From positions 20,363,657 through 20,427,656 of the forward strand of contig NC_080718.1 in the NCBI RefSeq assembly GCF_019097595.1: a DNA stretch of 64,000 nt, read 5' to 3'. Below the pieces are notes generated by a model. That model was not told the DNA's origin and searched no databases. It saw nothing but the letters and a program-made list of their open reading frames with translations. A program made the translations under genes and the position numbers. Within the stretch, counting starts at the first letter, position 1. Each line of letters starts with the position of its first letter. Below are positions 11,241-22,147 of this stretch, one piece after another. The stretch is from Hemibagrus wyckioides (taxonomy: Eukaryota; Chordata; Actinopteri; Siluriformes; Bagridae).

Positions 11241-11764
11241 GACATGTCTGTCCTCCTGACTCAGGCCTCCAGCAAAGCTTCAGGCCGCCACTGCGTACCG
11301 CTGAACTTATCTATATGTACAATGCATACACGATAAAATACTGTAGTAACAAGAACAAATTTTGTTTTCCAATGCTGCTGCTACATAAAAGTATTAGTTT
11401 AGGGCGTATGTAAAGAACAAAGCATGCTGGGGGATAGTAATGACCAACACGGTGGCCTGGAGTCACTGTTACCAATGCAAAGTTATTATTCTCATTTAAC
11501 AGCATGTCATGAAGGTTTTTTTTCCTCTTATACTATGACACTGTTACAGTGTTGGACATTTTTATTCATGAAAAACATTTTTTTGTGTTATTTTCCACAA
11601 ACCATGTTCATTCTTATTATCACTTGTTCTCTCAGCAGCTTTTCCTTGTTGATGATGATAAAACAATCAAACAAACCAAAAACAACCCAAAAGCTTCCTC
11701 CTGAAGAATTTTGGAAACTTAAAGTATTGTCCATGACTGCTGCAAAGTGCTGACTCTGGAGACA

Positions 11765-11935
11765 TTTCTGGTATTTGGCAGAAGCCCTTATCCAGAACAA
11801 CTTACATTTTATCTCATTTTATACAACTGAGGGATTGAGGGTTAAGGGACTCAGGGGCCCCAGCAGTGGCAGTGGACCTGGGATTAAAACTCACAACCTT
11901 CCAATCAGTAGCACAACACTTTAACCACCCCAACA
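11765..11935 (+). repeat. SINE-like teleost interspersed repeat
   Basis: The text GGTATTTGGCAGAAGCCCTT...ACTTACATTTTATCTCATTT, followed by GATTGAGGGTTAAGGG and a CCTTAACCAC-type end, is a sequence I recognise as a very common fish interspersed repeat. A related TTGGCAGACGTCCTTGTCCA fragment occurs at 43985. Confidence 0.7.
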
Positions 11936-12239
11936 AGACTTCCACAAAGGCAGGCAGCTTTACTATATCAACAGTTGCATGTAATTTCCAAAACTTAATG
12001 TGTTCAACAAAAAAAAAAATGTTGACAGCATTTACATTTTCTTCTTAGTGGCTGTTGGTTAAAGAAAGGCAGTTTGGATTTTTAGAGGGACAAAGCGTTC
12101 ACTGATGTATTTATTCATTTATTTATTTCTGCTATCACTTTTTAATGATGTAGGGGATTTAGAAAATATATTAAATTCCATTATCTTTTATTAAAGTCCT
12201 TGTAAACAGTATTAGTTGATCTTATTTTTCTCAAACAAC

Positions 12240-12720
12240 CTGATATTTGTTTCTTATTTTGCCAGTTAATTTTCGCCGTAAGCGTGATTAGCTCCACCAG
12301 ATTGTTTAGTATGAGTGAGCTCCAGCTTGTACTTGTCTCATGCAATGTTAAAATGCATAACTGCGTGCGACCTGCTTCTGGCACATGCACGCTTTCTCAA
12401 TAGACTTTATTTATTTCTAAATGACATTCGGCGGCACCAGATAAATCATAGTCCTCCGCCACTCCTCTCGCCCGCTTTTCATTTTAATTGTGAGATCTTG
12501 ATGTCAGCAGTTAGTATATTGGTGTGAGTGGCCTATTGATTATTGATTTGCTGCCATTGATTGCAATCCCAGAGGACCCTAATCCTTTTTGATTCATTTG
12601 AATACCTCTATTCATCTTAAGATCCTCCTCACACCTGGAGTGGCCTGTAGTCTAATGAAAATAGATGGTGGGCCAGAAGGTAGCTGTAGCTCTCACGTCT
12701 TTTTGATTTATTATTTTTAA
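12240..12720. promoter_or_regulatory. Strong candidate conserved non-coding element
   Basis: About 480 bp is dense in developmental-type sites: GCCAGTTAATTTTCGCC, CGTGATTAGCTCC, GATAAATCATAG, and then GTGGCCTATTGATTATTGAT and GCTGCCATTGATTGCAATCC (HOX/PBX-like TGATTGAT cores). The sequence is complex, CpG-containing and unlike its AT-rich flanks. It has no splice-bounded open frame. Confidence 0.45.
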
Positions 12721-13379
12721 TTGATATATCTGCTTTGGAGGTGTGGGGAAGCGAATGACAATTGACCCTGGTGTCAGTGTGGTTTTACACTGCGCCTATG
12801 GGACTGTTGAGCACTAAAAATGTTCTCTTTTTTTCCTTTTCACTCACTCAACCTTTTGAAATGAAGTTTATCCCCTGTTTTTCTTTTTTTTCAGTAATCA
12901 AAAAAAGTTTTATTGCTTTTTATATCCAGTGTTTCAGGATTACATGTCTACAACTTTTTCCAAACCCTTTTTATGAATTCTCTCCTCCAGACCTTATTAG
13001 TCCATCAAATTAAAACTTTCTTCCTCACGCTGAAAGCTTGTGATTAAAAGCTTGTGGTTTCATGAGACATATTTATCACATGCACAACCCCATTCATTTT
13101 GTTGCACTTTTATAACAGTGGTGTGCCATAAGTGACTTTATTGAAGCTTACTTGAAAGGACTGTGAAGTGTTAGAGAGAATCAAGCTGCACTATATGTTA
13201 TGGATTTTGGACATCTATATAAAGTTTATATATGAACTCATAAATCTGGATTAAAAGTATTTTTGTTTACTCTCTAATAGTTGGAGATGATACAGAGGAT
13301 CTGTAACCAATGTAGAAGTGAAGTGGAGCTGAGAGAGCTTCTCCTGCACTGATCTGTCTCTAACTGAGAGAGATCATGA

Positions 13380-13418
13380 CAGACAGAGAGAGAGCGAGAG
13401 AGAGAGAGAGAGAGAGTA
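13380..13418. repeat. (GA)n microsatellite
   Basis: An AGAGAG tract interrupted by one CG. Confidence 0.95.
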
Positions 13419-13479
13419 AAAGACAGCGGGCCATACCCCCTGTGAATTAGACACAAACGCATCTGGGTATTACGTTTAA

Positions 13480-13800
13480 TACTGGCCATGGCAGCAGCGA
13501 GTGAAATAATGTGGTGTTTAAGCGCTCATTGATTTTGGAATTAAAAAGTTAGTTTGCAAAGATTTACTGTGGGGAGTTCAATGGCTGAGCTCTTTATCAG
13601 TGCAGCAAATGGCTGGTTATACGCTGTCCGACAGAGCTACGATTGAGGGATCGATAGACGCGTGATTTACTAACTGGGCTACAGCTAATCAATAAGTATA
13701 AAAGTAAATGAAATATGCATTACAGAGATTTTATTAGAGGGAGGTAGCAGGCGGAGAATACCGGTTGAGCCATTTATTTTTATACCTATTGATTATACAA
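13480..13800. promoter_or_regulatory. Strong candidate conserved non-coding element
   Basis: Complex sequence includes GCGCTCATTGATTTTGGAAT, CTTTATCAGTGCAGCAAATG, GACGCGTGATTTACTAACTG, CTACAGCTAATCAATAAG, ATATGCATTACAGAG and GAGCCATTTATTTTTATACC. These resemble HOX/PBX, GATA, octamer and CDX sites. No coding potential is seen. Confidence 0.42.
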
Positions 13801-14562
13801 CATAGAGACTTCGCTCATGTTCTTGCCCAATCCCCCCCCTCAGGTAGTGTGAGTATCATGTGATTTATGGCTTTTGAGGTCAGGGAATGCACAGGCAGTT
13901 AAAAGGTCCCTATCTCAGCACGAGTGAGGTGAGGGGTTTATACGGCTGCCAAAGATGAGCTGCACTCTGGCAGGTATCGCACCTACACTGCTTTACACAT
14001 GAGCCCCAGTGTGCATAAAAAAAAGCAACCCTGACACCGAACTGTCTATATCTTAACACTCTTATTTGAGAATCAAATTTCACAAATAAGAATGTATATC
14101 TTGTTTGTGCTTTTCCTTTAAATGTACACACACATATACACACAGATCAGCTCTTAAAGCATCAGTCCCTTCCCCCTAGGCAATGGAGAGGACCTTGACC
14201 TTAACTTTACATCGCGGTACACACAGGGGGTCTGCAGCCAGGGTAATTTGTTTATCTGTACCCAGCAGCGACAGAGACACACAGCCTGAGCACCTCCTTT
14301 GCCTCTACTGATATTTCTGTTAAAACTCCTGCACTACATCTTACTCTTTCTTGCCTTGAACTGCTGCAGTCCCCGGGCTGTTTTTCATTCTTACAAACTG
14401 TAGTTGCTTTCTGAATAGATAATTTCCAGATATTTGATTCTGAGGGTCTAAGGTACTAAAGAACATTGTGGTTTGTATGAAATATTCCAAAATATTTGGA
14501 CATGTCCACATTACACTTGATTAGTTGATAAATGGGATATTTCTGTGTTTGTTTGTTGGTAG

Positions 14563-14648
14563 ACAGCGTAGCGCACAACTGGGAGTGCTGTGTGGAGGAG
14601 ACATCAAGAGGAGGAGGAAAGCTGTAGCACTTCCCAATGCCACTTCAG
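14563..14648 (+). CDS. GPATCH2: GPATCH2 exon 9 (conserved GDIKRRRK block)
   Basis: Acceptor GTTGGTAG and donor GTATGG bound 86 bases (phase 2 in, phase 1 out). The product RQRSAQLGVLCGGDIKRRRK, followed by AVALPNATS, matches the human block with GSLCTGDIKRRRK that directly precedes the G-patch exon. The exon leaves one G. In human the next codon begins GFVGENAQ, the lead-in to the G-patch that contacts DHX15, and I did not find that exon in this window. Confidence 0.93.
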
Positions 14649-15879
14649 GTATGGCTCACTGTCAGGTCTAGATTATAAGCAAATCCATCTGCACTAAAAT
14701 AGTACCACAAGATGCGTACATTTATATTTCTAGTTTTAAAAGTGGATGCTTTTCAACCTGTGCTCAAGTCTGTATCAGTCAACTCATTTTTTTTTAATGA
14801 GTAAAAAATATTGTTCTATTTGTGGGCATTTTATGCCCTAAAAAGTTTGTAGTCTTATAATATCGCATAAGATTCCATATTAGACTATACGAGAGCCTAA
14901 GAAATGCTAAGAAAACGAATTGTACTGAAAAACCTAGCAAATTGTATGATAATTGAACAGTAAAAGACTCTTCAAACCTCTTGCTCCTTATTTAAAAGTT
15001 TCCGATGGAATATTAATCTTTTCGCTTCAAGTCAGGACTTGAAGGTTAAAGGTTGAGAGAAACCTTTATATTTAACAGGGAACCAATGTCAAATGGATTT
15101 TTGTAAGTCTGAAAATGATTCTCAGTGCTGCCTATTCTGATTATGATTCTGAAGCCATCAAGGACAGTAATAACAATGTAGTCCAATGCAGTATAGGTCA
15201 CTCACTTTACTATTTCACCAGCTTTCATGACAAGGATGTCCTGTGGGTGTGCGCTGATATAATTAACACGATAAATGTCCAGAGCTGTTTAATAGTTTAA
15301 ATCATTTAAATAATAATACACTTTGATTCTCAATTTATTTGATTATTTATTTAACTGAAGTTATGTTTTAATTGCTTTGCTTTGTATCAAGCAGAGGATT
15401 GATTCAGGTGTCCATTGACTTTCCTAAATAGATTTATTACCTGTTTATTTAGTTCACACTGATCTTCAGCTGTCATACTGGTTGAACTTACTGTACACTT
15501 GCTTCTTATTTGCATACTAAGTTTCAGACATTAGTAAAGGCATACCACAAGGCTGTGAACTAGGACAGTTTTTGTTTATTTTGTATAAGGCATATTAATG
15601 ATTTTTAGAAATGCGGTCTCTTAAATACAATTTCACTGTTGAAATAATTAACTACCTTTTATGCATAAATAAAGTCGCACATGATCGAGAAGCGAAACTC
15701 AGTATTTTAAATGAAACTAAACGTGGATCAACACAAGATTAGAGTTTTTATATTATGTGATTGCCAATACTTATAGACCTCACAGACCTTAACTTTTTTC
15801 CTTTTTTCCATATCCGAGGTCATCAAGTCTAAATAATAGAGGACTGAAATACGCTGCTCATTATTATTAACCATTATTC

Positions 15880-16440
15880 CATATCTCATATACTCTCAGG
15901 AGATTTAATCAATCCCAGCAGTCATTTTCGGAAACCCCAGCATACATGTGATCGGAAAATCCCTGACTTTTGAGTGCAGTTCTAGGAAAAAGAAGACGTG
16001 GAGAAGTGAGGATTGAATATGGCGCCATTCATGAGCCTTTCATCCGTTTGGGCCGACCCGCTTGCCTTTTTTCATTAGACTGATGGTTGCCGGGTTCTTG
16101 TGCACTGCTTCACAGGATTGAAATCTGAATTGGTTTGTCCGCCTCTTCCCCAAAATCTCCTCTGCCTGCGTCTCTTCCCTGGTGCGCTGTTTGTCATTTA
16201 AATAACAAATGCGCCCAGTTTTCTGATTTAGTGAGGGGCGCTGGCCTCTGATGTATATTAATATTGCCACACAGTGCACTGTACCAGAGTCCATCATTCA
16301 TTTGGATAAAAGAGGTGGAATTTAAAAACAGCCACTGCTGTACAGGGATACAGATTGCATCCATTTATTGCACTGAGTGATGGAATGGCCAGCCATTCTG
16401 TCCTTCACCTCCCCACGCTACTACGCCGCTTCCCATAAAA
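15880..16440. promoter_or_regulatory. Strong candidate conserved non-coding element
   Basis: About 560 bp of complex, CpG-containing sequence includes GGAGATTTAATCAATCCCAG, ATGTGATCGGAAAATCCCTG, TATGGCGCCATTCATGAGCC and CGCTGTTTGTCATTTAAATA. There is no splice-bounded frame. The 85-codon minus-strand frame inside (16040-16297) shows no family similarity. Confidence 0.42.
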
Positions 16441-16977
16441 CTTAAAAAAGCCTCACCCTTGCCCCTTCATCCTCTCTGTGGGGGGGGCAGGCAGAAACCG
16501 GGTATTCCTCATTGGCCTTACCTACAAACCTGCAGAAAACGGGATTAACCTCACTCGAGAAGAGTTTTACAATGGTTAAAGCACCTTCAAGATACTTTTG
16601 CAACATTTTCTCATTGACGAATAAAAAAACGCCTTTTGTGTTGTATTTACATTCAGAGCTTTTAAAATGTCTTGTCCTGAACACTAGAAACTAAGTTATG
16701 GTTAGAACTGTTATTTTCAATATTAGCATCTACAGTTTTAATGACAAACATGACAATTTTAAACTTCATCCCCTTTTCAGCAGTCATTCTATTTTTTTAT
16801 TTATTTATTTTGCTGTTTCTTTTCATATGCCCTTGCTCTGCAGTGTATGTTTATGTCCTGAATGTAGAGTCTGGAGTGGGTCTGTTGTGATTTATCATGC
16901 AGTGGGTGTCATCCAATGTCAGTGTCTGTGGCTGCATCTGCTCTGTATAAATCTTTACTTTGGCGTCTCACAGGGCC

Positions 16978-17017
<40 letters not shown>
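16978..17017. repeat. (CT)n microsatellite
   Basis: An uninterrupted TCTC tract of about 19 units. Confidence 0.95.
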
Positions 17018-17022
<5 letters not shown>

Positions 17023-17029
17023 CTTGTAT

Positions 17030-17200
17030 TAGAGTCAGCGAGTGTGGCGCTCGGAAAGATATTGTCTGTTTGATTGTTGAAATGCCAATTACTTTCTTGC
17101 TTTTAATTTGTGTTTGTGCTACTCTGCGAATCCCGGCGAGAGATCTAATCAGCCAAGGGCTACAATGTGTGACAGTGTGATTTTCGGAGCGAGTGTTAAG
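17030..17200. promoter_or_regulatory. Candidate conserved non-coding element
   Basis: Complex sequence directly after the CT repeat includes GTGTGGCGCTCGGAAAGATA, TGTTTGATTGTTGAAATGCC, AATTACTTTCTTGCTTTTAA and CGGCGAGAGATCTAATCAGC. No coding signal is seen. Confidence 0.35.
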
Positions 17201-18269
17201 CAGTGTTCCTGGGTGACAGGATGAGGTGTCTACCAGGGTTCCTCTGGGTATTGTGCTGCTTGTACCCAGCTGTTGCTCAGGCCCCTCTCTTTACCTCTTT
17301 AGCACTTAGCAGACATTGTGTTGAAGCTAGCTGTGAGAGAACTCATCAGACTGTTTGGATTGGGACGAGCACTCCACTTTGCAGGTCCAAATTGGCTGCC
17401 AGAATCACATCTCACTGTCACTAACCTAACCATACAAATACACTTTTCTCTCAAAGTTCTAAACCAGAAGCAGTATACCATTGCTGTCGGATTGTTTATT
17501 ACTCCTTCCACCACAGAACTTCTGAATTCTCCGGTCAGATTCATCAGATGTTATAACAGCAGCTTTGGCAGTATACAGTAGTGCTGACAGGTTTATACTA
17601 ATGTGTGTATCCTGATATGGTGTGAATGCTGATAGGTTGCTATAGTAACAACGAATTCACTGTTACTAACTGTTAGTTAGCAGCGTTTATCTATTTATCA
17701 GTGTGGTGCATCTGTCTGTAAGGATATGTCTATGTAATATTTCCGTTTCAGTGCTGAGAGAGAGAATGTTAGAGGATGTTGCACTTTTGTGGTTTCAAGC
17801 TGCATTTCATAAGCAAAAAGCTTTTGTGATGGAACAGGAAATTGTTTCATGGTTGTTCCAAGAAACAGTAAGAATAACTATAAACATATACAAAATATGC
17901 CATCCTCTTCTTTATTAGAAAAAAAAAAGCTGAAAAGAAGTGCTTACAGATGTTTTATTCATAATCTCATACTAAAAATATGACTATATTCAAGCTATTT
18001 GAGCTCGAATATTTTTTACATAAAAGACAATGCAATGATTTTATAATTATTTTTGTAATTATCTTGGATTTTTTTTTATTGTTTTTATTGTAAATTCTGC
18101 TTCAGATCATGCCTTTAATCTATGTTTGTATGGTTTGATGTGTCACTAGAGCATCAGGTTGATATCTTAAAAACAGCGAGTCTCATTAACCCACTAGCAA
18201 GGGCGTACCTTTGTGCTGGAATGCAAAGCACCATGCCAGCTTTCATTTCTATTTTTGGGCTACCATTAG

Positions 18270-18387
18270 AGAGTGTCATCCCTCTCTCTCTGTCTTTCCT
18301 GTGCTGCCCTTTCTACCTTTCCTCCGTCTGTCTGCCTTTACCCTTCTCTCTCAATCCCCTATCTCCATCTCTTCCTTTCAACCACCC

Positions 18388-18427
<40 letters not shown>

Positions 18428-19137
18428 ACGCTCACACACGCTCATACACACACCCATGGTGACAGATCACCTGCGTCTGAGGCCCTGGTGTTCTTGCCCG
18501 GCGGTCCGGCCCCCTCTCATTAATGCCCACGCCGGTGCGAGGGCCATATGGCAGCGCAAGACAAATAACGCCAGCCCTCAGCCATCACTTCTGCTGACAG
18601 AAATGCAGCCCACCGCACTATTTCGCCCTCATCCGCTCCACTCTGCATGCCTCCTTCTCCTCCTGCGTCCTTCAAAAGCCCACCACTGAGACGCTTAGTG
18701 CCTCTTGCCTCTCCTCTTCTCCCCTCTCTTCTCTCTCCTCACCCCTCTACTTTTCTCCTCACCCCTCCTCTCCTTCTTTCCTCTCTCCTCTCCTCTCCTC
18801 TCCTCTCCTGTCCTCTCCTCTTCTCCTAGCCTATCCTACCCTGCCCTGTGCTACTTTCTCCTCTTGTCTCTCTTTCCCCTCCTTTTCACCCCCTATTCTT
18901 CTCTCCTCTCTTTTTCTATCAACTCCTCTCCTCTCCTTTTCTCTCCTCTTTTTTTCTATCTGCTCCTCTCTTTTCCTCACCTTTCCTTTTCTATTCTTTC
19001 CTATGCTAACCTCTTTTCTTTTCCTCTCTTCTCATCTCCTGTCATTTCATTCTCTTCCTTTTCTATCCCCCCATCTCACCCTGTCCTATCATGTCCTGCC
19101 CTAAACTCCGTCCTCTTCATTCTCCATGTCTCCTAGC
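18270..19137 (+). repeat. Pyrimidine-rich (CT/TCCTC) low-complexity tract
   Basis: The + strand is almost wholly C and T at 18270-18462 and again at 18700-19137, with imperfect TCTC, CCTCT and CTTTTCTAT units. The two arms flank a non-repetitive CpG-rich block at 18470-18660. Open frames here (133, 138 and 143 codons) are rich in Ser, Leu and Pro only because of the composition. Confidence 0.9.
18470..18660. promoter_or_regulatory. CpG-rich candidate conserved element within the pyrimidine tract
   Basis: The block contains CTTGCCCGGCGGTCCGGCCC, CTCATTAATGCCCACGCCGG, GGCCATATGGCAGCGCAAGA and ACAAATAACGCCAGCCCTCA. CpG frequency is far above the surroundings. It may be a small CpG island, an enhancer or a non-coding first exon. 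Confidence 0.4.
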
Positions 19138-19599
19138 TAAAGTATTCATAAATGGAGCAGCTGGTACGGTTTAATCCAGTGTAAATCACGAAAAGCACTT
19201 TTCATGTATGTTGGCATACAATCATTTATAAAGCCATTATGAAAACCTGTGATGGTTGACACACATCGAGCAGGTCTAGTGATAAATACTAGCCTTATCA
19301 CCTGCCCCAGGACATTAAAAAACCACTCAGTCAGAACTTCTGCTGCTTATTCTGGTCACACTGTAGAGTCCAGTCCTTTAGCCTTAATTACTTATGCAAA
19401 TTGGTATAGACAAGTTATTTTTTGCAACTGATTGAATTTAGATGTAAATATTATCATCATACATTCTAACCTAAAACCTTAAAGTCTTGTAATAATGACT
19501 GCTGGTTGAAAATATATGATGCAGGGGTGTTTAAGGAATTTAGAGCCAGTCAATAGTAATGAAATGACACATTTACTGTTAACCATTCGCTTTAGTACG

Positions 19600-19990
19600 G
19601 TATCTATTTTATGAACATTTATGGGAATGAGCAGCCAGGGGCTTCTAACACTGCCACAGCATCAAGTGGTTTTCCATTTGCCAAATCTGTCGTCCTCTTC
19701 GCTTTCTAGTGGATGTTACTTTGCTATATACAGAAAGCCACACAAAGGGCTAATCATTAAATAGCCATTCAGTCCTATTCATTTAAGTGCATGAATCAGG
19801 AGCCTCATTACTGTCAATGTGTAATTAGCTGATTAATAAACATTGGAAGGGCAGGACTGCAGAAAGTGGTTAGAAAATAATTGTTTTTTGAGAGGCTGAA
19901 CACAAGGGGCTATTAAGACATTCAAATGCTTTCATTCCTGCTGAATCATTACTTTACAAAACCCAGCGCTCATATAGCGGGAATCATAGC
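19600..19990. promoter_or_regulatory. Candidate conserved non-coding element
   Basis: Recurring homeodomain-type cores appear in complex sequence: GGGCTAATCATTAAATAGCC, GTCCTATTCATTTAAGTGCA, ATGTGTAATTAGCTGATTAA and GGGGCTATTAAGACATTCAA. There is no open frame of interest. Confidence 0.4.
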
Positions 19991-20987
19991 ACTGCTGTTT
20001 GTGGATTAAAAACTATTTTAAAAAATTCCTGAAATAAAAAAAATATCAAAAAATTCTGCTAACAAAATCCAAATAAATCCAAAAAATTTCCAAAGCAAGG
20101 CCTGGAACACCATGAAATTCTAATGACTATCCAAATTTAACAGTTTTGACCTTTTCTTAAATATTTGAGGGTCAGCAGTTTCTCATGGTCATGTGATTAA
20201 GTGTTTGGCTTTGTTTAGGTCAAACACAGCTTACGGTTAGCCATCATTCCCTCCAGAAATATTAATCAATGATCCTGCCTTCCTTCCCGTGCTGGCTCCG
20301 TTTGGAGGGGAAGTCATCTGGAAAGAGGCACAGGCAGATATAATGGGAACTAGCAAAAGCACATGTTAGTGACGGCTGTATTGCTTAATCCTGTGAGACA
20401 GCCCAGAGCCACAATGTCAGTTTTAGTTCCCACTTTAGTCGTCTAACCCAGGAGCTCATCTCAAAATGGCTGTGTAACATGAACAAACTTCTGAAGTGAC
20501 CAACATAGACAGGACACTCTAAATGATGTTTTGTTCAGGGAGTGATAAGGTTGCGCATTTTGGTTGTTGTGGAATGATAAATGTTGCATGTATGTTATAT
20601 CTGAATTCTGGGAAAGATAAACTATCCATTATGGCTTTGAAAATTCCAAAGTATGGAAATTGTAGTCATTGTGATTTAACCTGTTTAATCAGGTTAGATT
20701 AAATTTATTTTTTAATAGATTAAATTTCCCCTTTTACCATGTCATTTTTTTCCAGCTACACCCCAAAGCTACACCCTCATTTTGTTAAAAATAATTTAGC
20801 AATACCAAATTCCCAAAAATTGAACTTCAAATAATCTCAAATAAGCACTTGTTGGAAGCAATGCGAACTATGAAAATGTGAAGAGCTTTAGCAGTGACAA
20901 TTATTAGACTGTAATAACAGCTATTTAATATATAAACAATATTATGGACACCTATGCCAGTGCTGTTTCTCCATAATGACATAGATA

Positions 20988-21525
20988 CACTTTATGGTCA
21001 AACATACAGTATGTGGACACCTGACCATCACACTCATATGTCGGTTTTCGTAAACTGTTGCCACAAAGTTGGAACTAGGAATTTCCAGCAACAATGCCAC
21101 CGTGCTGCTCTACAGTGGAACCTCGGCATACGAATTTAATTTGTTCTGGAGGTGAGTTCTTGAGGCGGAAATTTGTATTGCGAAACCAATTTTCCCAAAA
21201 GAAATAAAGTAAATGCAGATAATCCGTTCCAGCCACCCAAAATATTACCAATATTACTAATGTGAAGTGTGTGTAAACTGTGTGGCTGCTTACAAAGAAC
21301 TGACCCAAGCCAAGCATTCCATGTCAAGAGTACTCACAGGAAGTCATGCCACCAAGCTTAAAAATAGAACAGACCACCCACACCACCAATCTGTTAACAA
21401 ATGCCAAAGGTTCGTTAGTATGCCGAAAATGCTTCGATTGGCATTTGAATCCTTAAGGCGAAAATTTGTATGGGAGGGCATTCGTATGCCGAGTTTCCAC
21501 TGTAGGTACATTTGGCTATATAGTG
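20988..21525. mobile_element. Old Tc1-type non-autonomous element interrupted by a MITE
   Basis: The left end is TA-CACTTTATGGTCAAACATAC followed by GTGGACACCTGACCATCACA. The right end is TTTGGCTATATAGTG-TA, its rough inverted counterpart. The internal text GCCACAAAGTTGGAA is found in fish Tc1 transposase genes read in reverse. Subtracting the insertion at 21113-21502 leaves about 150 bp, so this is a deleted remnant. Confidence 0.65.
21113..21502. mobile_element. 390-bp MITE with 22-bp inverted repeats, TA target duplication
   Basis: The ends are CAGTGGAACCTCGGCATACG and the inverted copy CGTATGCCGAGTTTCCACTG, matching at 21 of 22 positions and flanked by TA on both sides (21111-21112 and 21503-21504). 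It has no transposase frame. The TA duplication places it with Tc1/mariner-mobilised elements. It lies inside the older element at 20988-21525. Confidence 0.85.
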
Positions 21526-21974
21526 TATCTCATCACCATTATCTGACTCTGATACACCAGAAGCTACACTGTCACCTGTTATGACTGTATAACTAAGACA
21601 ATTTTAGAAACTGAAACAGAAATCTCTTCCTTGCTTGTCAAATTTACATGAAAAGATAGCAGATTTATATCTCATAACAAATGAAACAAACTGATAAACC
21701 TTTATATTTTAGTCATTTACATACAATACATACAATATTATTATTAATATATATATATTAAATCGTGTTTATTTATTTATATAGGTTTATGTCAGCCAAG
21801 CTGGGCTTATGCAAGTGGCATATATAAACACTACCTTTAAGTAATATGGTAAAACTATGACAGTCGACTCCTCATGTAGTGCTGCATTTAGTTTCTGATA
21901 TATAGTTAAAGCTACAAATCTTCCCCCAAAATGAGAAAGTGCTTATTCTGAGTGATTTTTTTTCCTATTCACAG

Positions 21975-22147
21975 TCTACCTTCCGTTCCATAAGGAGGCC
22001 AGACGAGACGAGGCCAACCCATGCTGTGAGACGGCTTTCTCTCCCGGAGGAGAATGTGCTCACCCCTTGCCATCTACTTCACACACACCTGACTTCATCA
22101 AACCAGGGACTTCATTCAGCAGCCAGAGGGAACACGAGGATGACTGA
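21975..22147 (+). CDS. Possible alternative last exon of GPATCH2 (no G-patch)
   Basis: A good acceptor (TTTTTTTCCTATTCACAG) is followed by sequence that, joined to the single G left by exon 9, reads open for 57 codons to TGA at 22145. It begins SVYLPFHKEARRDEANPCCE and includes a Pro/Ser-rich tail ending SSQREHEDD. Total length from the Met at 73 would be 501 residues. I see none of the G-patch glycines. A second frame of the same DNA is also open for 98 codons (21939-22235), so the openness is partly compositional, and no AATAAA was noticed close downstream. It could be an alternative C-terminus, a lncRNA exon or chance. Confidence 0.3.

Larger units (their letters stand above)
9757..14562 (+). 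other. GPATCH2 intron 8
   Basis: A 4.8-kb intron with several candidate conserved blocks (10640-10760, 11010-11240, 12240-12720, 13480-13800), a SINE-like copy (11765-11935), a GA repeat (13380-13418) and short TA and GT tracts. No gene is seen on either strand. Confidence 0.75.
14649..21974 (+). other. Intron or intergenic interval after GPATCH2 exon 9
   Basis: The interval contains candidate conserved blocks (15880-16440, 17030-17200, 18470-18660, 19600-19990), CT repeats, a long pyrimidine tract and nested transposons, each listed separately. The stretches 14649-15880 and 20500-20980 are AT-rich and I see nothing specific in them. Confidence 0.6.

Noticed and set aside
16698..17180. 160-codon + frame containing a Ser-Leu run
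   Set aside because: It is extended by the CT microsatellite, has mixed unrelated composition on either side and shows no family features.
18122..19136. Ser/Leu/Pro-rich frames of 133, 138, 60 and 143 codons
   Set aside because: They are translations of a C/T-only tract with no start context, splice sites or domains.
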